From contig CAJTMJ010000001.1 in NCBI GenBank assembly GCA_910577335.1, forward strand, positions 1 to 64,000: a DNA stretch of 64,000 nt. The letters are read 5' to 3'. The notes beneath the pieces are model-generated. The model was not told where the DNA came from. It saw only the letters and a program-made list of their open reading frames with translations, and ran no database searches. Source of the DNA: an uncultured Duncaniella sp. Lineage in GTDB: Bacteria > Bacteroidota > Bacteroidia > Bacteroidales > Muribaculaceae. The position numbers and the translations under genes are program-made. This document shows, one piece after another, positions 18,009-27,155 of the stretch (its first letter is position 1; each line of letters starts with the position of its first letter).

Positions 18009-18062
18009 AACCAAAAACTAAAAAAATATTTCGTATAACTATCTAAATCAATCAATTCAATT

Positions 18063-18614
18063 ATGAAAAAGAAATTTATCTGCACCGTATGCGGTTATGT
18101 ACACGAAGGTGACGAAGCTCCCGAATTCTGCCCCCTCTGCAAGGCTCCCCGTAGCAAGTTCAAAGAACTTGACGAATCAGCAGCTCTCGAATTTGTGACC
18201 GAGCATGTTATCGGTATCGCAAAGGACACTGACGATGAGATGAAGGCAGACCTTCGCGCTCACTTCGAAGGGGAATGCTCTGAAGTAGGTATGTATCTTG
18301 CCATGTCACGTCAGGCTGACCGTGAAGGCTATCCCGAAATCGCAGAGGCTTTCAAGCGTTACGCTATCGAAGAGGCTGAACACGCATCAAAATTTGCTGA
18401 ACTTCTCGGTGAATGTGTATGGTCAACCAAGGAAAACCTTGAAAAGCGTATGGCTGCCGAGGCAGGTGCAAACGCTGACAAGATGCGCATAGCACGTCGT
18501 GCAAAGGAACTTAATCTCGACGCTATCCATGACACCGTTCATGAAATGGCTAAGGATGAAGCTCGCCACGGTCAGGGTTTCCAAGGTCTTTACAACCGCT
18601 ACTTCAAGAAATAA
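18063..18614 (+). CDS. Rubrerythrin with N-terminal rubredoxin domain
   Basis: This 183-residue cytoplasmic protein reduces hydrogen peroxide. The rubredoxin iron site comes first (Cys7, Cys10, Cys23, Cys26 in CTVCGY and CPLCKAP). A ferritin-like di-iron domain follows, with FEGECSEVGMYLAM, AIEEAEHASKFAELLGE and KDEARHGQGFQGL supplying the Glu and ExxH ligands. This is the reverse of the classical order and matches the reverse rubrerythrins of anaerobes. It lies in an operon with the Fur-family regulator and ends at a strong terminator. High expression under oxygen or peroxide exposure is expected. Confidence 0.9.
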   Translation: MKKKFICTVCGYVHEGDEAPEFCPLCKAPRSKFKELDESAALEFVTEHVIGIAKDTDDEMKADLRAHFEGECSEVGMYLAMSRQADREGYPEIAEAFKRYAIEEAEHASKFAELLGECVWSTKENLEKRMAAEAGANADKMRIARRAKELNLDAIHDTVHEMAKDEARHGQGFQGLYNRYFKK

Positions 18615-18658
18615 TATTCCCCGCTGAATAACCTGACTTATTTGTAATATAATAAGAG

Positions 18659-18699
18659 GGGCATGAGGACTGAAAAAATCCTCATGCCCTAATTTTTTT
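18659..18699 (+). terminator. Intrinsic terminator
   Basis: GGGCATGAGGA (18659-18669) pairs with TCCTCATGCCC (18679-18689), followed by TAATTTTTTT. It ends the rubrerythrin operon. Confidence 0.9.
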
Positions 18700-18713
18700 G
18701 TGTGGCGGGTATG

Positions 18714-21700
18714 TTAATTGCCTATTATCTGCTGCAGAATCTCCACGGCGTTCTCCACCGTGCCGATGTTGGCGAATGCGAACGAGCGTTTGCCGTTGCG
18801 CTCACGTATCTCCACCCGGCGGGGATTGGCGGTAAGGTAGTTGAGCATCTTGCCGAACATCTCCGACTGATAGTAGGCTTTGTTGCTCTCGTCCACAAAG
18901 TATGTGTACATCTTACCCTGTTTCAGCGATACTTTCTCTATGCCGAGACGGCGGGCGAGACGGCGCAGACGGGGGATGCGGAGCAGTTCGAGCGTCACTG
19001 AAGGCACTGCGCCGAAGCGGTCCTCTAACCGGCGGCGAAACTCCATGAGGTCAGTCTCACGTTCTATCCCGTCAAGCTCTTGGTAGAGAGAGATGCGCTC
19101 GCTCTCGGTCGGCACATAGTCGGCAGGGAGAAGCAGCTCCATGTCACTTTCTATCACGCAGTCAGCCACGAAGTCGGTTTCAGCTTCGTCAAGGCGGTCA
19201 GCCTTGTCTATGTCGGCAAACTCCTCGGTGCGCAGCTCTGTCACGGCTTCTTTGAGAATCTTCTGGTAGGTCTCGTATCCGAGATCGGCTATGAAGCCGC
19301 TCTGTTCGGCTCCGAGCAGATTGCCTGCACCACGGATGTCAAGGTCCTGCATTGCGATGTGTATACCGCTGCCGAGGTCGCTGAAACTCTCTATGGCTTG
19401 CAGACGTCTGCGAGCCACGGGCGACAATGGGATGTGGGGCGGTACCAAGAGATAGCAGAATGCCTTGCGGTTGCTTCGCCCGACACGTCCTCTCAACTGG
19501 TGCAGCTCGCTAAGACCGAAGTTTTGGGCGTTGTTGACTATTATAGTGTTGACATTTGGCATATCTATGCCGCTCTCTATTATGGTTGTGGCAATCAACA
19601 CGTCATAGTCATGGTTGGCGAAGTCGATGATGGCTTTTTCAAGCTTCTCGGGTGGCATCTGTCCGTGAGCCACTATCACACGGGCATCGGGCACAAGGCG
19701 CTTCACCTGACTTTCAAGGTCGTAAAGCCCTTCGATGCGGTTGTTGATCATGAATACCTGACCGTTGCGCGACAGCTCGAAGTTAACGGCTTCCTCTATT
19801 ATGTCATCACCTCCGGCGTTGACCGATGTGATGATCGGGTAGCGGTTTGGCGGGGGAGTGTTGATGGCTGAGAGGTCTCTTGCACCCATAAGTGAGAATT
19901 GCAGGGTGCGGGGTATAGGTGTTGCGCTCATGGTGAGAGTGTCAACATTTACCTTCATCTGTTTGAGCTTCTCTTTTACCGCCACACCGAATTTTTGCTC
20001 CTCATCAACCACAAGAAGCCCTAAATCTTTGAATTTTATCTCTTTGCCTATGAGCTTGTGGGTGCCTATGAGTATATCTATTTTGCCTTCGGCGAGATCC
20101 TTGACCACAGCCTTGACCTGCTTTGGCGTACGTGCCCTCGACAGGTAATCGACTCTCACGGGAAGCTCTTTCAGACGTTCACGGAAAGTGTTGTAATGCT
20201 GGTATGCGAGAACTGTCGTCGGCACTAATACAGCGGTCTGTTTGCCGTCGGTGGCAGCCTTGAATGCTGCACGTATGGCTATTTCGGTCTTGCCGAAGCC
20301 TACGTCGCCGCATATCAGTCGATCCATCGGTTTCTCGCTCTCCATGTCGGCTTTTACCGCTTTGGTGGCGGTAAGCTGGTCGGGGGTGTCCTCGTATATG
20401 AATGATGCTTCCAGCTCCTGCTGCAGATAGCTGTCAGGGGCGAACGCATATCCTTTCTCCTCCTTGCGGGCTGCATATAGTTTGATGAGGTCACGGGCGA
20501 TGTCCTTGAGTTTGGACTTCGTGCGCTCCTTCATACGGTTCCATGCGCCGGAACCGAGTTTGTTGATCTTCGGGGGCACACCCTCCTTGCCACGGTATTT
20601 TGCAAGTTTGTGTAGCGCATGTATCGACACAAATATGATGTCGTCGTTGGCATACACCAGTTTTATCATCTCCTGAGTCTTGCCGTTGACATTTGTGCGG
20701 AGCAGTCCGGCAAAACGTCCTACGCCGTGATCGACATGCACTATGAAGTCGCCCGGCTCTATGGCACTTAGCTCTTTGAGTGAAAGGGCGAGCTTGCCTG
20801 AACGGGCACGGTCGCTCTTAAGGGTGTATTTATGGAAGCGGTCGAAAATCTGATGGTCGGTGAACACGCATATCTTCAGCGAGTGGTCAGTGAACCCTTC
20901 ATGAATGGTGGTGAGCACTGGCGAGAATGAGATTTTGTCGCCACGGTCTTCAAATATGACTTTAAGACGCTCTATCTGCTTTTCGCTGTCGCTGAGTATG
21001 TAGAGTTTGTAGCCGTCGGCAATGAATTTTTGGAACGACTCACTGATAAGCTCAAAGTTCTTATGGTAGATAGCCTGTGGCGAGCATTTGAAGTCAATCG
21101 CAGTCTTGGCTTCGGGGTCGGGCTGTGCGGCGGCTGTGAAGCGCAGTTGCTTGAAGGTTGCGAATTTGCTGCGGAACGCATCGGCGTCAATCACTTGGCG
21201 CATTGCGTTGCTGTCGCCCTCGCCGGCTATCATTGCGCTCTCTGAGAAGGTCTCACCGGCTATGGCGGCTATGCGGTCAACAGTGTATGAAGCGTCACGC
21301 ACCACAAAAAGCGTGTCAGGCTCTATGTAATCAAGCAGTGATTCGCCGCTTGACTGTGAAGCCACGCCAGAAGTGATAGCCACCTCGTCATGTTGCCGTT
21401 CCGAGAGCTGGGTCTCTATGTTGAATGTGCGTATGGAGTCTATATCATCCCCGAAGAAGTCTATACGAAACGGCAGCTCGTTGCTGTAGCCGAATATATC
21501 GATGATAGAGCCTCGTGCGGCAAACTGTCCCGGTTCGTATACATAGTCAACCTCCGTGAAACCGTTTTCACGAAGCCATTTCACAGTGTCGGTCATATCG
21601 GCGGGGACATCCTTTTTCAGATGGAGGGTGTGACTGTCTATCACCTCCCTTGTCGCCACTTTCTCCGCAAGCGCTTCCGGATAGGTCACCACATAGCGGG

Positions 21701-22049
21701 GAGCGTGTTCGGAATGCCACTGATTGAGGGCTTCGGTGCGTAATATCTGTGACGGTGCGTCTACCTGACCATATTTAATATCACGTTTGTAGCCGGAGGG
21801 GAACATAAGCACATTGCTTTCTCCGAGTATGCGTGAAAGGTCGTGATAGATATATCCGGCATCGTCAAGCGAATCACCCACTATGACCGTGGGTACACGC
21901 CGTGGAGACATTGAGCCAAGCATCATCGCAGTGGATGAGCCGGCGAGATTGTATACCGATATTACATTAGCTTCGCCGCCGAGAGCTTTGGATAGGGCTT
22001 CACGGCGGCGCGCTGACAAAAATTCATTACTTAGTTCCTGAATAGTCAT
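18714..22049 (-). CDS. mfd: Transcription-repair coupling factor Mfd
   Basis: Mfd is a cytoplasmic ATPase that removes RNA polymerase stalled at DNA lesions and recruits UvrA. At 1111 residues it has normal length. The UvrB-like N-terminal part is followed by the polymerase-interacting domain (ELSAIEPGDFIVHVDHGVGR). The helicase motifs come next: DRLICGDVGFGKTEIAIRAA (Walker A), VVDEEQKFGV (DEEQ box), SATPIPRTL, and QLRGRVGRSNRKAFCYLL (motif VI). The C-terminal domain follows. It lies 36 bases downstream of the protease gene on the same strand and may be co-transcribed with it. Confidence 0.97.
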   Translation of the reverse strand: MTIQELSNEFLSARRREALSKALGGEANVISVYNLAGSSTAMMLGSMSPRRVPTVIVGDSLDDAGYIYHDLSRILGESNVLMFPSGYKRDIKYGQVDAPSQILRTEALNQWHSEHAPRYVVTYPEALAEKVATREVIDSHTLHLKKDVPADMTDTVKWLRENGFTEVDYVYEPGQFAARGSIIDIFGYSNELPFRIDFFGDDIDSIRTFNIETQLSERQHDEVAITSGVASQSSGESLLDYIEPDTLFVVRDASYTVDRIAAIAGETFSESAMIAGEGDSNAMRQVIDADAFRSKFATFKQLRFTAAAQPDPEAKTAIDFKCSPQAIYHKNFELISESFQKFIADGYKLYILSDSEKQIERLKVIFEDRGDKISFSPVLTTIHEGFTDHSLKICVFTDHQIFDRFHKYTLKSDRARSGKLALSLKELSAIEPGDFIVHVDHGVGRFAGLLRTNVNGKTQEMIKLVYANDDIIFVSIHALHKLAKYRGKEGVPPKINKLGSGAWNRMKERTKSKLKDIARDLIKLYAARKEEKGYAFAPDSYLQQELEASFIYEDTPDQLTATKAVKADMESEKPMDRLICGDVGFGKTEIAIRAAFKAATDGKQTAVLVPTTVLAYQHYNTFRERLKELPVRVDYLSRARTPKQVKAVVKDLAEGKIDILIGTHKLIGKEIKFKDLGLLVVDEEQKFGVAVKEKLKQMKVNVDTLTMSATPIPRTLQFSLMGARDLSAINTPPPNRYPIITSVNAGGDDIIEEAVNFELSRNGQVFMINNRIEGLYDLESQVKRLVPDARVIVAHGQMPPEKLEKAIIDFANHDYDVLIATTIIESGIDMPNVNTIIVNNAQNFGLSELHQLRGRVGRSNRKAFCYLLVPPHIPLSPVARRRLQAIESFSDLGSGIHIAMQDLDIRGAGNLLGAEQSGFIADLGYETYQKILKEAVTELRTEEFADIDKADRLDEAETDFVADCVIESDMELLLPADYVPTESERISLYQELDGIERETDLMEFRRRLEDRFGAVPSVTLELLRIPRLRRLARRLGIEKVSLKQGKMYTYFVDESNKAYYQSEMFGKMLNYLTANPRRVEIRERNGKRSFAFANIGTVENAVEILQQIIGN

Positions 22050-22085
22050 CTATGAGCTTATTTTAAGGTGTAAGCGACACCTTGT

Positions 22086-23765
22086 TTACTTTTTCTTAGC
22101 GGTTTCTTTTTGCGGTTTTGACGCCGGTGACAGGATCTGTGAGTAGCGTGGTGTGGTCAGTATGTTTATAGCTGAGTCAACAGTGGCATCGTCACGGAGA
22201 CTATAGATGATCTCACCTCGGTTTGAATAGTATCTGTTGAGGATTTCGCCGGCGAGATATGGAGTGATGTTTTTGCGGTTGAGGTCCAGATCTCGTGCGA
22301 GGTCATGCTTGAGCATACCGGCGAGCACGTCGAATTGCGCTGAAGTGGAATCGTTCATGTAGCCTTCGCTCTTAGCGAGTTCACGGAGCTGTTCGATGGC
22401 TGATTCGCATACTTTGTCGTAGTTGAACTTTTTGGGGTCGATGAATCCCTTGAAATCGGCATAAATTTCATCGGTCACCTCAAATTCCTCCGGAGTGGGG
22501 ATGGACTGGTGCTGTGCGGCATACTTCGTAGCATAGTCAAAAGCCCAGTTGTCACGAACCACGTTGTAGGTAAGACGGTTCACATCCGGATAATCTACCT
22601 TTATGTCGGGGGTTATGCCTCCGCCGTCTCTTACCTCACGTCCTCCGGCTGTCTTAAACACATTTGTAAGGCTGTCAGGGATGCGGGTCACTGAGCCGTC
22701 GGCATCACGGTGAGAGTAATCGATGGCTTGAATCAGACGTCCTGAGGGGATATAATATTTGGCAATGGTGACTTTCAACATTCCGTCGTATGGCAGGCTT
22801 CGGGTGCTCTGCACAAGGCCTTTGCCGAATGAGCGGTTGCCAAGCACGACAGCACGGTCGAGATCCTGCAGTGCGCCGGTCACAATTTCTGAAGCCGATG
22901 CCGACCCGCCGTCAACCAGCACTGCAAGCGGTATCTTGGTGTCTATCGGGTTGACACTTGTCTTGTAAACTTTTTCATTCAGCACACCCTTGCCTCGTGT
23001 GGTGAGTACCGATGTACCTTTCGGAAGGAAAATTCCAAGTATCTGGATGGCACTCTCCACAAGACCGCCACCGTTACCTCGAAGGTCAAGGATGATACCC
23101 TTGGCTCCGTTTTTCACGAGGTCCTCCACACCTGTGCGCACCTCCTGATAGCTTTTTTCAGAGAATGTGTTCAGGGAGATATATCCGATATTGTCCTTTA
23201 ACATTCCGTAATAGGGTACAGAGGGTATCTGAATCTTGGCACGTTTTATGTCGAAGGTGATTATGGAGTCCTCCACCCATGGGCGTTTAACAGTCAGCTT
23301 TAGGTCGGAACCGTTTTGTCCCTTCAGGTGCTCGCTGACCTTGGAAGAACTCCAGTTTGAAACCGAGTCACCGTCAATCATGAGGATTATGTCGCCGGGA
23401 CGCAAACCGGCGTTGCGGGCAGGACTTCCCTCGTATGGGTCGGCTATAATCACACCTTTAGGTGTCTCCTGAATCAATGAGCCGATACCTCCGTATTCGC
23501 CTGAGGTCATTGTCCGGAACTTATCTTGCTCGGATGCGGGTATATATTCCGTGTATGGATCGATATCGTTGAGCATCGCCCTGATGGCGGTGTTTATGGA
23601 TTTTTCCGCATTGATTGAATCCACATAGAATGTCTGCAATTCTTTGTAGAGAGCATTGAATATATCGAGGTTGCGGGATATCTCATTCTTTTTACTGCGG
23701 GTTGCTGCCGATGAGAGCAGAGTTATCACTATCAGGGCTGCGGCAAAAATCGTTAGTTTTTTCAT
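22086..23765 (-). CDS. S41-family C-terminal processing protease (CtpA/Prc type)
   Basis: The 559-residue protein has an N-terminal signal or membrane segment (LTIFAAALIVITLLSSAA) and probably acts in the periplasm. A PDZ domain (GVIIADPYEGSPARNAGLRP then GDIILMIDGDSV) binds substrate C-termini. The S41 core follows (GIILDLRGNGGGLVESAIQI), then the catalytic Ser in GGSASASEIVTGAL and the Lys in GNRSFGKGLVQS. These form the Ser-Lys dyad. The C-terminal 170 residues are a helical extension common in Bacteroidetes members. It precedes mfd on the minus strand. Confidence 0.93.
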   Translation of the reverse strand: MKKLTIFAAALIVITLLSSAATRSKKNEISRNLDIFNALYKELQTFYVDSINAEKSINTAIRAMLNDIDPYTEYIPASEQDKFRTMTSGEYGGIGSLIQETPKGVIIADPYEGSPARNAGLRPGDIILMIDGDSVSNWSSSKVSEHLKGQNGSDLKLTVKRPWVEDSIITFDIKRAKIQIPSVPYYGMLKDNIGYISLNTFSEKSYQEVRTGVEDLVKNGAKGIILDLRGNGGGLVESAIQILGIFLPKGTSVLTTRGKGVLNEKVYKTSVNPIDTKIPLAVLVDGGSASASEIVTGALQDLDRAVVLGNRSFGKGLVQSTRSLPYDGMLKVTIAKYYIPSGRLIQAIDYSHRDADGSVTRIPDSLTNVFKTAGGREVRDGGGITPDIKVDYPDVNRLTYNVVRDNWAFDYATKYAAQHQSIPTPEEFEVTDEIYADFKGFIDPKKFNYDKVCESAIEQLRELAKSEGYMNDSTSAQFDVLAGMLKHDLARDLDLNRKNITPYLAGEILNRYYSNRGEIIYSLRDDATVDSAINILTTPRYSQILSPASKPQKETAKKK

Positions 23766-23982
23766 ATTCCGTAAGAATTGAATGATTGAAACGTTATTTA
23801 GACGGGATATTACCGTGGAATTTCAGTTGCAAAATAAACTTTAGCGACTATCCTTTTGGTAGAAGTCGCTTTGAAAGACCAAAGGTAGTCAATTTATATA
23901 ACAAATAAACTATCGAAAGGTCTAATTTTTTTGAAAAAACTATTTAAAAATATGGATTATGCTAATTTTTTCGGCTAAAAGG

Positions 23983-24013
23983 TTGCACAATTCAAAAAAA
24001 CGGCGTAATTTTG
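23983..24013 (+). promoter_or_regulatory. Promoter of the tRNA-Asn pair
   Basis: TTG at 23983-23985 and TAATTTTG at 24006-24013 are 20 bases apart, in front of two tRNA genes. The rest of 23766-24075 shows no gene. It holds one small inverted repeat (AGCGACT at 23843-23849 with AGTCGCT at 23864-23870) of unknown role. Confidence 0.7.
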
Positions 24014-24075
24014 CATCGCAAAAATCGGAAAAGTCCCGATTTTTATAGCGATGCTGATGATTTCATCGCAATTCT

Positions 24076-24149
24076 GCTTCAGTAGCTCAGTTGGTTAGAG
24101 CACCTGACTGTTAATCAGGGGGTCGTTGGTTCAAGCCCATCCTGAAGCG
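24076..24149 (+). tRNA. tRNA-Asn (GTT), copy 1
   Basis: The 74 bases fold as a cloverleaf. The acceptor stem GCTTCAG pairs with CTGAAGC, the D-arm is GCTC...GAGC, and the anticodon stem CCTGA/TCAGG holds the loop CTGTTAA with anticodon GTT. The T-loop is TTCAAGC. The T-stem has one mismatch. The 3' CCA is not encoded, which is usual in Bacteroidetes. Confidence 0.95.
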
Positions 24150-24203
24150 CAAAAAGCCAATCGGAATTTTAAATTTCGGCGCACATACAAATAAAAATCA
24201 TCT

Positions 24204-24277
24204 GCTTCAGTAGCTCAGTTGGTTAGAGCACCTGACTGTTAATCAGGGGGTCGTTGGTTCAAGCCCATCCTGAAGCG
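24204..24277 (+). tRNA. tRNA-Asn (GTT), copy 2
   Basis: This copy is identical in all 74 bases to the one at 24076-24149. It lies 54 bases downstream and both lead into GCGCAAAAA. It is probably made from the same transcript. Confidence 0.95.
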
Positions 24278-24283
24278 CAAAAA

Positions 24284-24311
24284 AGTCTCGGATTTTTCCG
24301 AGACTTTTTTT
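24284..24311 (+). terminator. Terminator after the tRNA pair, likely bidirectional
   Basis: AGTCTCGGA pairs with TCCGAGACT across a short T-rich loop and is followed by seven T. A-runs on the other side give a T-run on the minus strand too, so it may also end the convergent DUF6249-like gene. Confidence 0.9.
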
Positions 24312-24330
24312 GTTGTGATAAGTTGTTTGG

Positions 24331-24735
24331 TTATTCCTCAGATTTTGATTTGTTCTCGGATTTGCGAATTGCCATTTCGATGATGAATGCTATCACGAGT
24401 CCGAGTCCGCCTCCTAAAAGGGTAAGGGACCCGATTAGTGATGTGCGTGTCTGCCACATATCTCTGAGCATCGGAGTGTCGATTATAATCATTGAGCTGA
24501 TGAACAGACCTGCTCCAAGCCCTACTGCGAGCATACCCCATTTGAGAGCGGTGAAGCGACTGTCGGATGCCGGGTTTAACAATCCGCTTATTTTGCTGAC
24601 GTCGATGTTGCCGGATGTTTCGGGATTGATTTTCTCTATAAGCATGATGCGTTCACGTCGGCGTACGAATAATTCAATTGTCTTGTATAAAGCACAGAAT
24701 ATAATACCGGTGATAAAAATAGGTGTTAAGTCCAT
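24331..24735 (-). CDS. Small membrane protein, DUF6249-like
   Basis: The protein has 134 residues. One hydrophobic stretch is at the N-terminus (LTPIFITGIIFCALYKTIEL). A basic segment follows (RRRERIMLIEKI), then two further helices (WGMLAVGLGAGLFISSMIII and IGSLTLLGGGLGLVIAFIIE) and a charged tail. This layout matches DUF6249-type inner-membrane proteins, which often lie beside ECF sigma factor genes in Bacteroidales, as here with a divergent sigma gene. The function is unknown. The family name is from memory of the pattern. Confidence 0.55.
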   Translation of the reverse strand: MDLTPIFITGIIFCALYKTIELFVRRRERIMLIEKINPETSGNIDVSKISGLLNPASDSRFTALKWGMLAVGLGAGLFISSMIIIDTPMLRDMWQTRTSLIGSLTLLGGGLGLVIAFIIEMAIRKSENKSKSEE

Positions 24736-24906
24736 AAATCTATAGTTTTAATTGTTTTTTGATTAGTTGATTTGTTGTTCTGCTTCTTTAGACGTAAGGT
24801 TACATGTGAAGGTTACATTTTAGCGAGAAAAAATTCAATTTATTTTTTCAAGAAAAAATTTTCGTATTTTTGTAACCTGAAATGCCGGATTAACGTCTAA
24901 TAGGAT

Positions 24907-25461
24907 GTGGAAACTCAGGATAAACAGATCATCTATCAGATTCTCGACGGCGACGTTGAAAGATACCGGTTGATTATGGATCGGTACTCGCAGCGTGTTT
25001 TCGCACTCGTGGTGAAAATAGTGAGCTGTGAAGAGGATGCCGAGGAGATAACGCAGGATGTGTTTATGAAGGCTTTCCAGAACTTGTCGAAGTTCGATTT
25101 CAGGAGTTCCGTTTCTACGTGGTTGTTCCGTATCGCTTACAATGAGGCTGTGAACCATACCCGTAGGTCAAACCACCAATCGGAAATAGCTCTGGATGAC
25201 ACGCTCCTTCATAATATATCAGATGCGCAGGTAGACAATCTGCTTGATTCCGACGATCCTCGTTTGGCGGCGTTGCCGGCTGCCATAGAGGCGCTTTCGG
25301 TGGAGGAACGCGCACTCATCACTCTTCATTATTTTGAGGAGATGCCGCTCAAGGAAGTTGCGGCGATGATGCGTTTGGGCGAATCTGCCGCTAAAGTTCG
25401 TCTGATGAGAACCCGCAAGAAGTTGTATGTGTTAATAAATGAAATATCCCGAAAATTATGA
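24907..25461 (+). CDS. ECF-type RNA polymerase sigma factor
   Basis: This 184-residue sigma-70 family protein starts at GTG (24907); the ATG two bases earlier is out of frame. Region 2 is visible (RYSQRVFALVVKIVSCEEDA, EEITQDVFMKAFQNL, STWLFRIAYNEAVNHTRR). So is region 4 (ALSVEERALITLHYFEEMPL, KEVAAMMRLGESAAKVRLMR) with its helix-turn-helix. A TATTTTTG -7 element lies at 24865-24872. Its stop codon overlaps the next gene's ATG by four bases. The target genes cannot be read from sequence. Confidence 0.9.
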   Translation: METQDKQIIYQILDGDVERYRLIMDRYSQRVFALVVKIVSCEEDAEEITQDVFMKAFQNLSKFDFRSSVSTWLFRIAYNEAVNHTRRSNHQSEIALDDTLLHNISDAQVDNLLDSDDPRLAALPAAIEALSVEERALITLHYFEEMPLKEVAAMMRLGESAAKVRLMRTRKKLYVLINEISRKL

Positions 25462-25829
25462 ATAAACAGTCACCTATATATAAAGCCCTTGAAGCAAGAA
25501 GTGAAGGGCGGCAATTGCCGTCGGACTTCACATCACATCTTATGTGTGAGATCCGTGTGGCTGAATGTCACCGCAAACGCAGAGAGTTATGGTGGGGCAT
25601 AGCGGGATACTCGTTCGCAGCTCTGATAGCGATCGCCACAGTGGTTTATTTCTGTGGAGATATATTTATCAGGCTTGGAAAAGATATGTCGGCAAGCTTC
25701 TCGGCTATCAATGCGTCGGTGTCAATCACTATTGTAATCCTTGTGTCGGCATCGGCAGTGCTTTTGACATTGGATTATATTCTGCGACGCAAATTTGCGT
25801 TAAAACAGGCGTCACAATCAACGCTATGA
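25458..25829 (+). CDS. Small membrane protein coupled to the sigma factor, possible anti-sigma
   Basis: This 123-residue protein has a soluble N-terminal part of about 45 residues, then two hydrophobic helices (WWGIAGYSFAALIAIATVVY and SVSITIVILVSASAVLLTLD) and a basic tail. A four-base overlap (ATGA) with the sigma gene implies coupled translation. The layout of a cytoplasmic domain followed by membrane helices fits an anti-sigma or sensor partner. I see no known anti-sigma zinc motif, so this is inferred from context. Its 3' end overlaps the convergent DUF1232 gene by six bases. Confidence 0.6.
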   Translation: MNKQSPIYKALEARSEGRQLPSDFTSHLMCEIRVAECHRKRRELWWGIAGYSFAALIAIATVVYFCGDIFIRLGKDMSASFSAINASVSITIVILVSASAVLLTLDYILRRKFALKQASQSTL

Positions 25830-26243
25830 TGGTGTGACAGATGTGTTCCCGTGGTAGGGGGGAGGTGTAGGTGTGATGTCGAACCACTCATTCACTTTGC
25901 TTCGGGCGCGTATTTCAACCATCGGAGACACGCCTTTACGCACTGTGCGGAACACAGCGGCAAGGGCGGCAATGTCATCGGCAAAGCCTCCCGGCAGAAG
26001 ATCGGGCACAAGGTCAGCCGGCAGTATGAAATAGCCAAGCACTCCGAGTATCAGCATCTTGTCCTTCAGCGGTACTTCACCGATTGAATAGTAAAGCACG
26101 AGAAGCATATAGGTGACTTTGCTTCCAAGCTTGCGTGAGACTGATTTAAGCTTTTCCCAAAATCCCGATTCAGAGAAATTGCCGGCGTAAGTTCGTATTA
26201 CCGAGCCTTGTGAAAGTCGTTGTCTGAGTGAGTCGAGTTTCAT
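25824..26243 (-). CDS. YkvA-like DUF1232 membrane protein
   Basis: The protein has 139 residues. The DUF1232 core is clear: LVLYYSIGEVPLKDKMLILG, then VLGYFILPADLVPDLLPGGF and ADDIAALAAVFRTVRKGVSP. The motif P-x-D-x-x-P-D with a following Gly/Phe-x-D-D defines the family. These are small membrane-associated proteins of unknown function. The gene stands alone on the minus strand, convergent with the sigma-factor operon. Confidence 0.85.
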   Translation of the reverse strand: MKLDSLRQRLSQGSVIRTYAGNFSESGFWEKLKSVSRKLGSKVTYMLLVLYYSIGEVPLKDKMLILGVLGYFILPADLVPDLLPGGFADDIAALAAVFRTVRKGVSPMVEIRARSKVNEWFDITPTPPPYHGNTSVTPS

Positions 26244-26362
26244 AAGAGTGTATGTTTCTTATTAAACGTAAACAGATATATTCGTATTGTGGTTTTGGCG
26301 ATTTTAAGACAACAAAATTTGTTAAAATTTAACAAGCAATTTTTAGAGGTGCCCCAATAGTA

Positions 26363-26393
26363 TTGCCTATATGTGAAATAATAACTAACTTTG
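26363..26393 (+). promoter_or_regulatory. Promoter of the psd-pssA operon
   Basis: TTG at 26363-26365 and TAACTTTG at 26386-26393 are 20 bases apart, about 60 bases before the Psd start codon. Confidence 0.7.
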
Positions 26394-26455
26394 CACATTA
26401 ACAATCAAATAATGCAAGCGAGAACGCCGCTGCACCCTATAACTGAAACACCACC

Positions 26456-27133
26456 ATGAAGGTCAAAATACATCACGAGGGTACTAACATCCTTATCATT
26501 TTGATGCTGATACTGATTGTAATAAATCTGTCGGCATGGATGTTTATACGCCCAATAGCCATACCGGTCGTGTTCTCCTCCATCTCGGGTGTGCTCTATC
26601 TGTTCGTGGTAAATTTCTTCCGCTCTCCCCGCCGTACATTTAACGGCGACCGTGAGAATGTGGTAGTGTCGTCGGTTGACGGGACTGTTGTTGCGCTCGA
26701 AGAGGTGTTCGAACCGGAAGTGCTTCGTAGAAAAGTGAGGATGCTATCGGTGTTCATGTCGGTGCTTAATGTCCATGCCAACTGGTTTCCGCTTGACGGA
26801 GAGGTGCTTATGGTGCGCCATCATAAAGGACGCTTCCTAAGCGCATATCTTCCAAAGGCGAGCACTGATAATGAACGTTCCACAGTGCTCATACGAGCCA
26901 CCAACGGGCAGGAAGTGCTGGTCAGACAGATTGCCGGAGCTGTTGCCCGCCGAATAGTGACTTACGCAGAAGCCGGTGACAGGGCTAATATAGAGGATCA
27001 TCTCGGTTTTATAAAGTTTGGTTCGCGAGTGGATATATATCTTCCCCTTGATACTGAGATATATGTCAAAATCGGGGATAAAACTACCGGAGGTGTCACT
27101 GTAGTGGGACGCCTGAGGAAAGAGAGGGAATAG
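26456..27133 (+). CDS. psd: Phosphatidylserine decarboxylase
   Basis: This 225-residue inner-membrane enzyme turns phosphatidylserine into phosphatidylethanolamine. Two N-terminal hydrophobic stretches are present (residues about 11-54). The self-cleavage site is KFGSR, with Gly189-Ser190; cleavage there makes the pyruvoyl group on the alpha chain. SVFMSVLNVHANWFPLDGEV carries the conserved His. It belongs to the short psd type common in Bacteroidetes. The synthase for its substrate follows 22 bases later, so the two successive steps are in one operon. Confidence 0.93.
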   Translation: MKVKIHHEGTNILIILMLILIVINLSAWMFIRPIAIPVVFSSISGVLYLFVVNFFRSPRRTFNGDRENVVVSSVDGTVVALEEVFEPEVLRRKVRMLSVFMSVLNVHANWFPLDGEVLMVRHHKGRFLSAYLPKASTDNERSTVLIRATNGQEVLVRQIAGAVARRIVTYAEAGDRANIEDHLGFIKFGSRVDIYLPLDTEIYVKIGDKTTGGVTVVGRLRKERE

Positions 27134-27155
27134 TATATTTAACACTGATTGAAAA

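Noticed and set aside
19080..19871. Long plus-strand open frame of 263 codons opposite mfd
   Set aside because: It mirrors the coding strand of a clear Mfd protein and shows no family motif or promoter.
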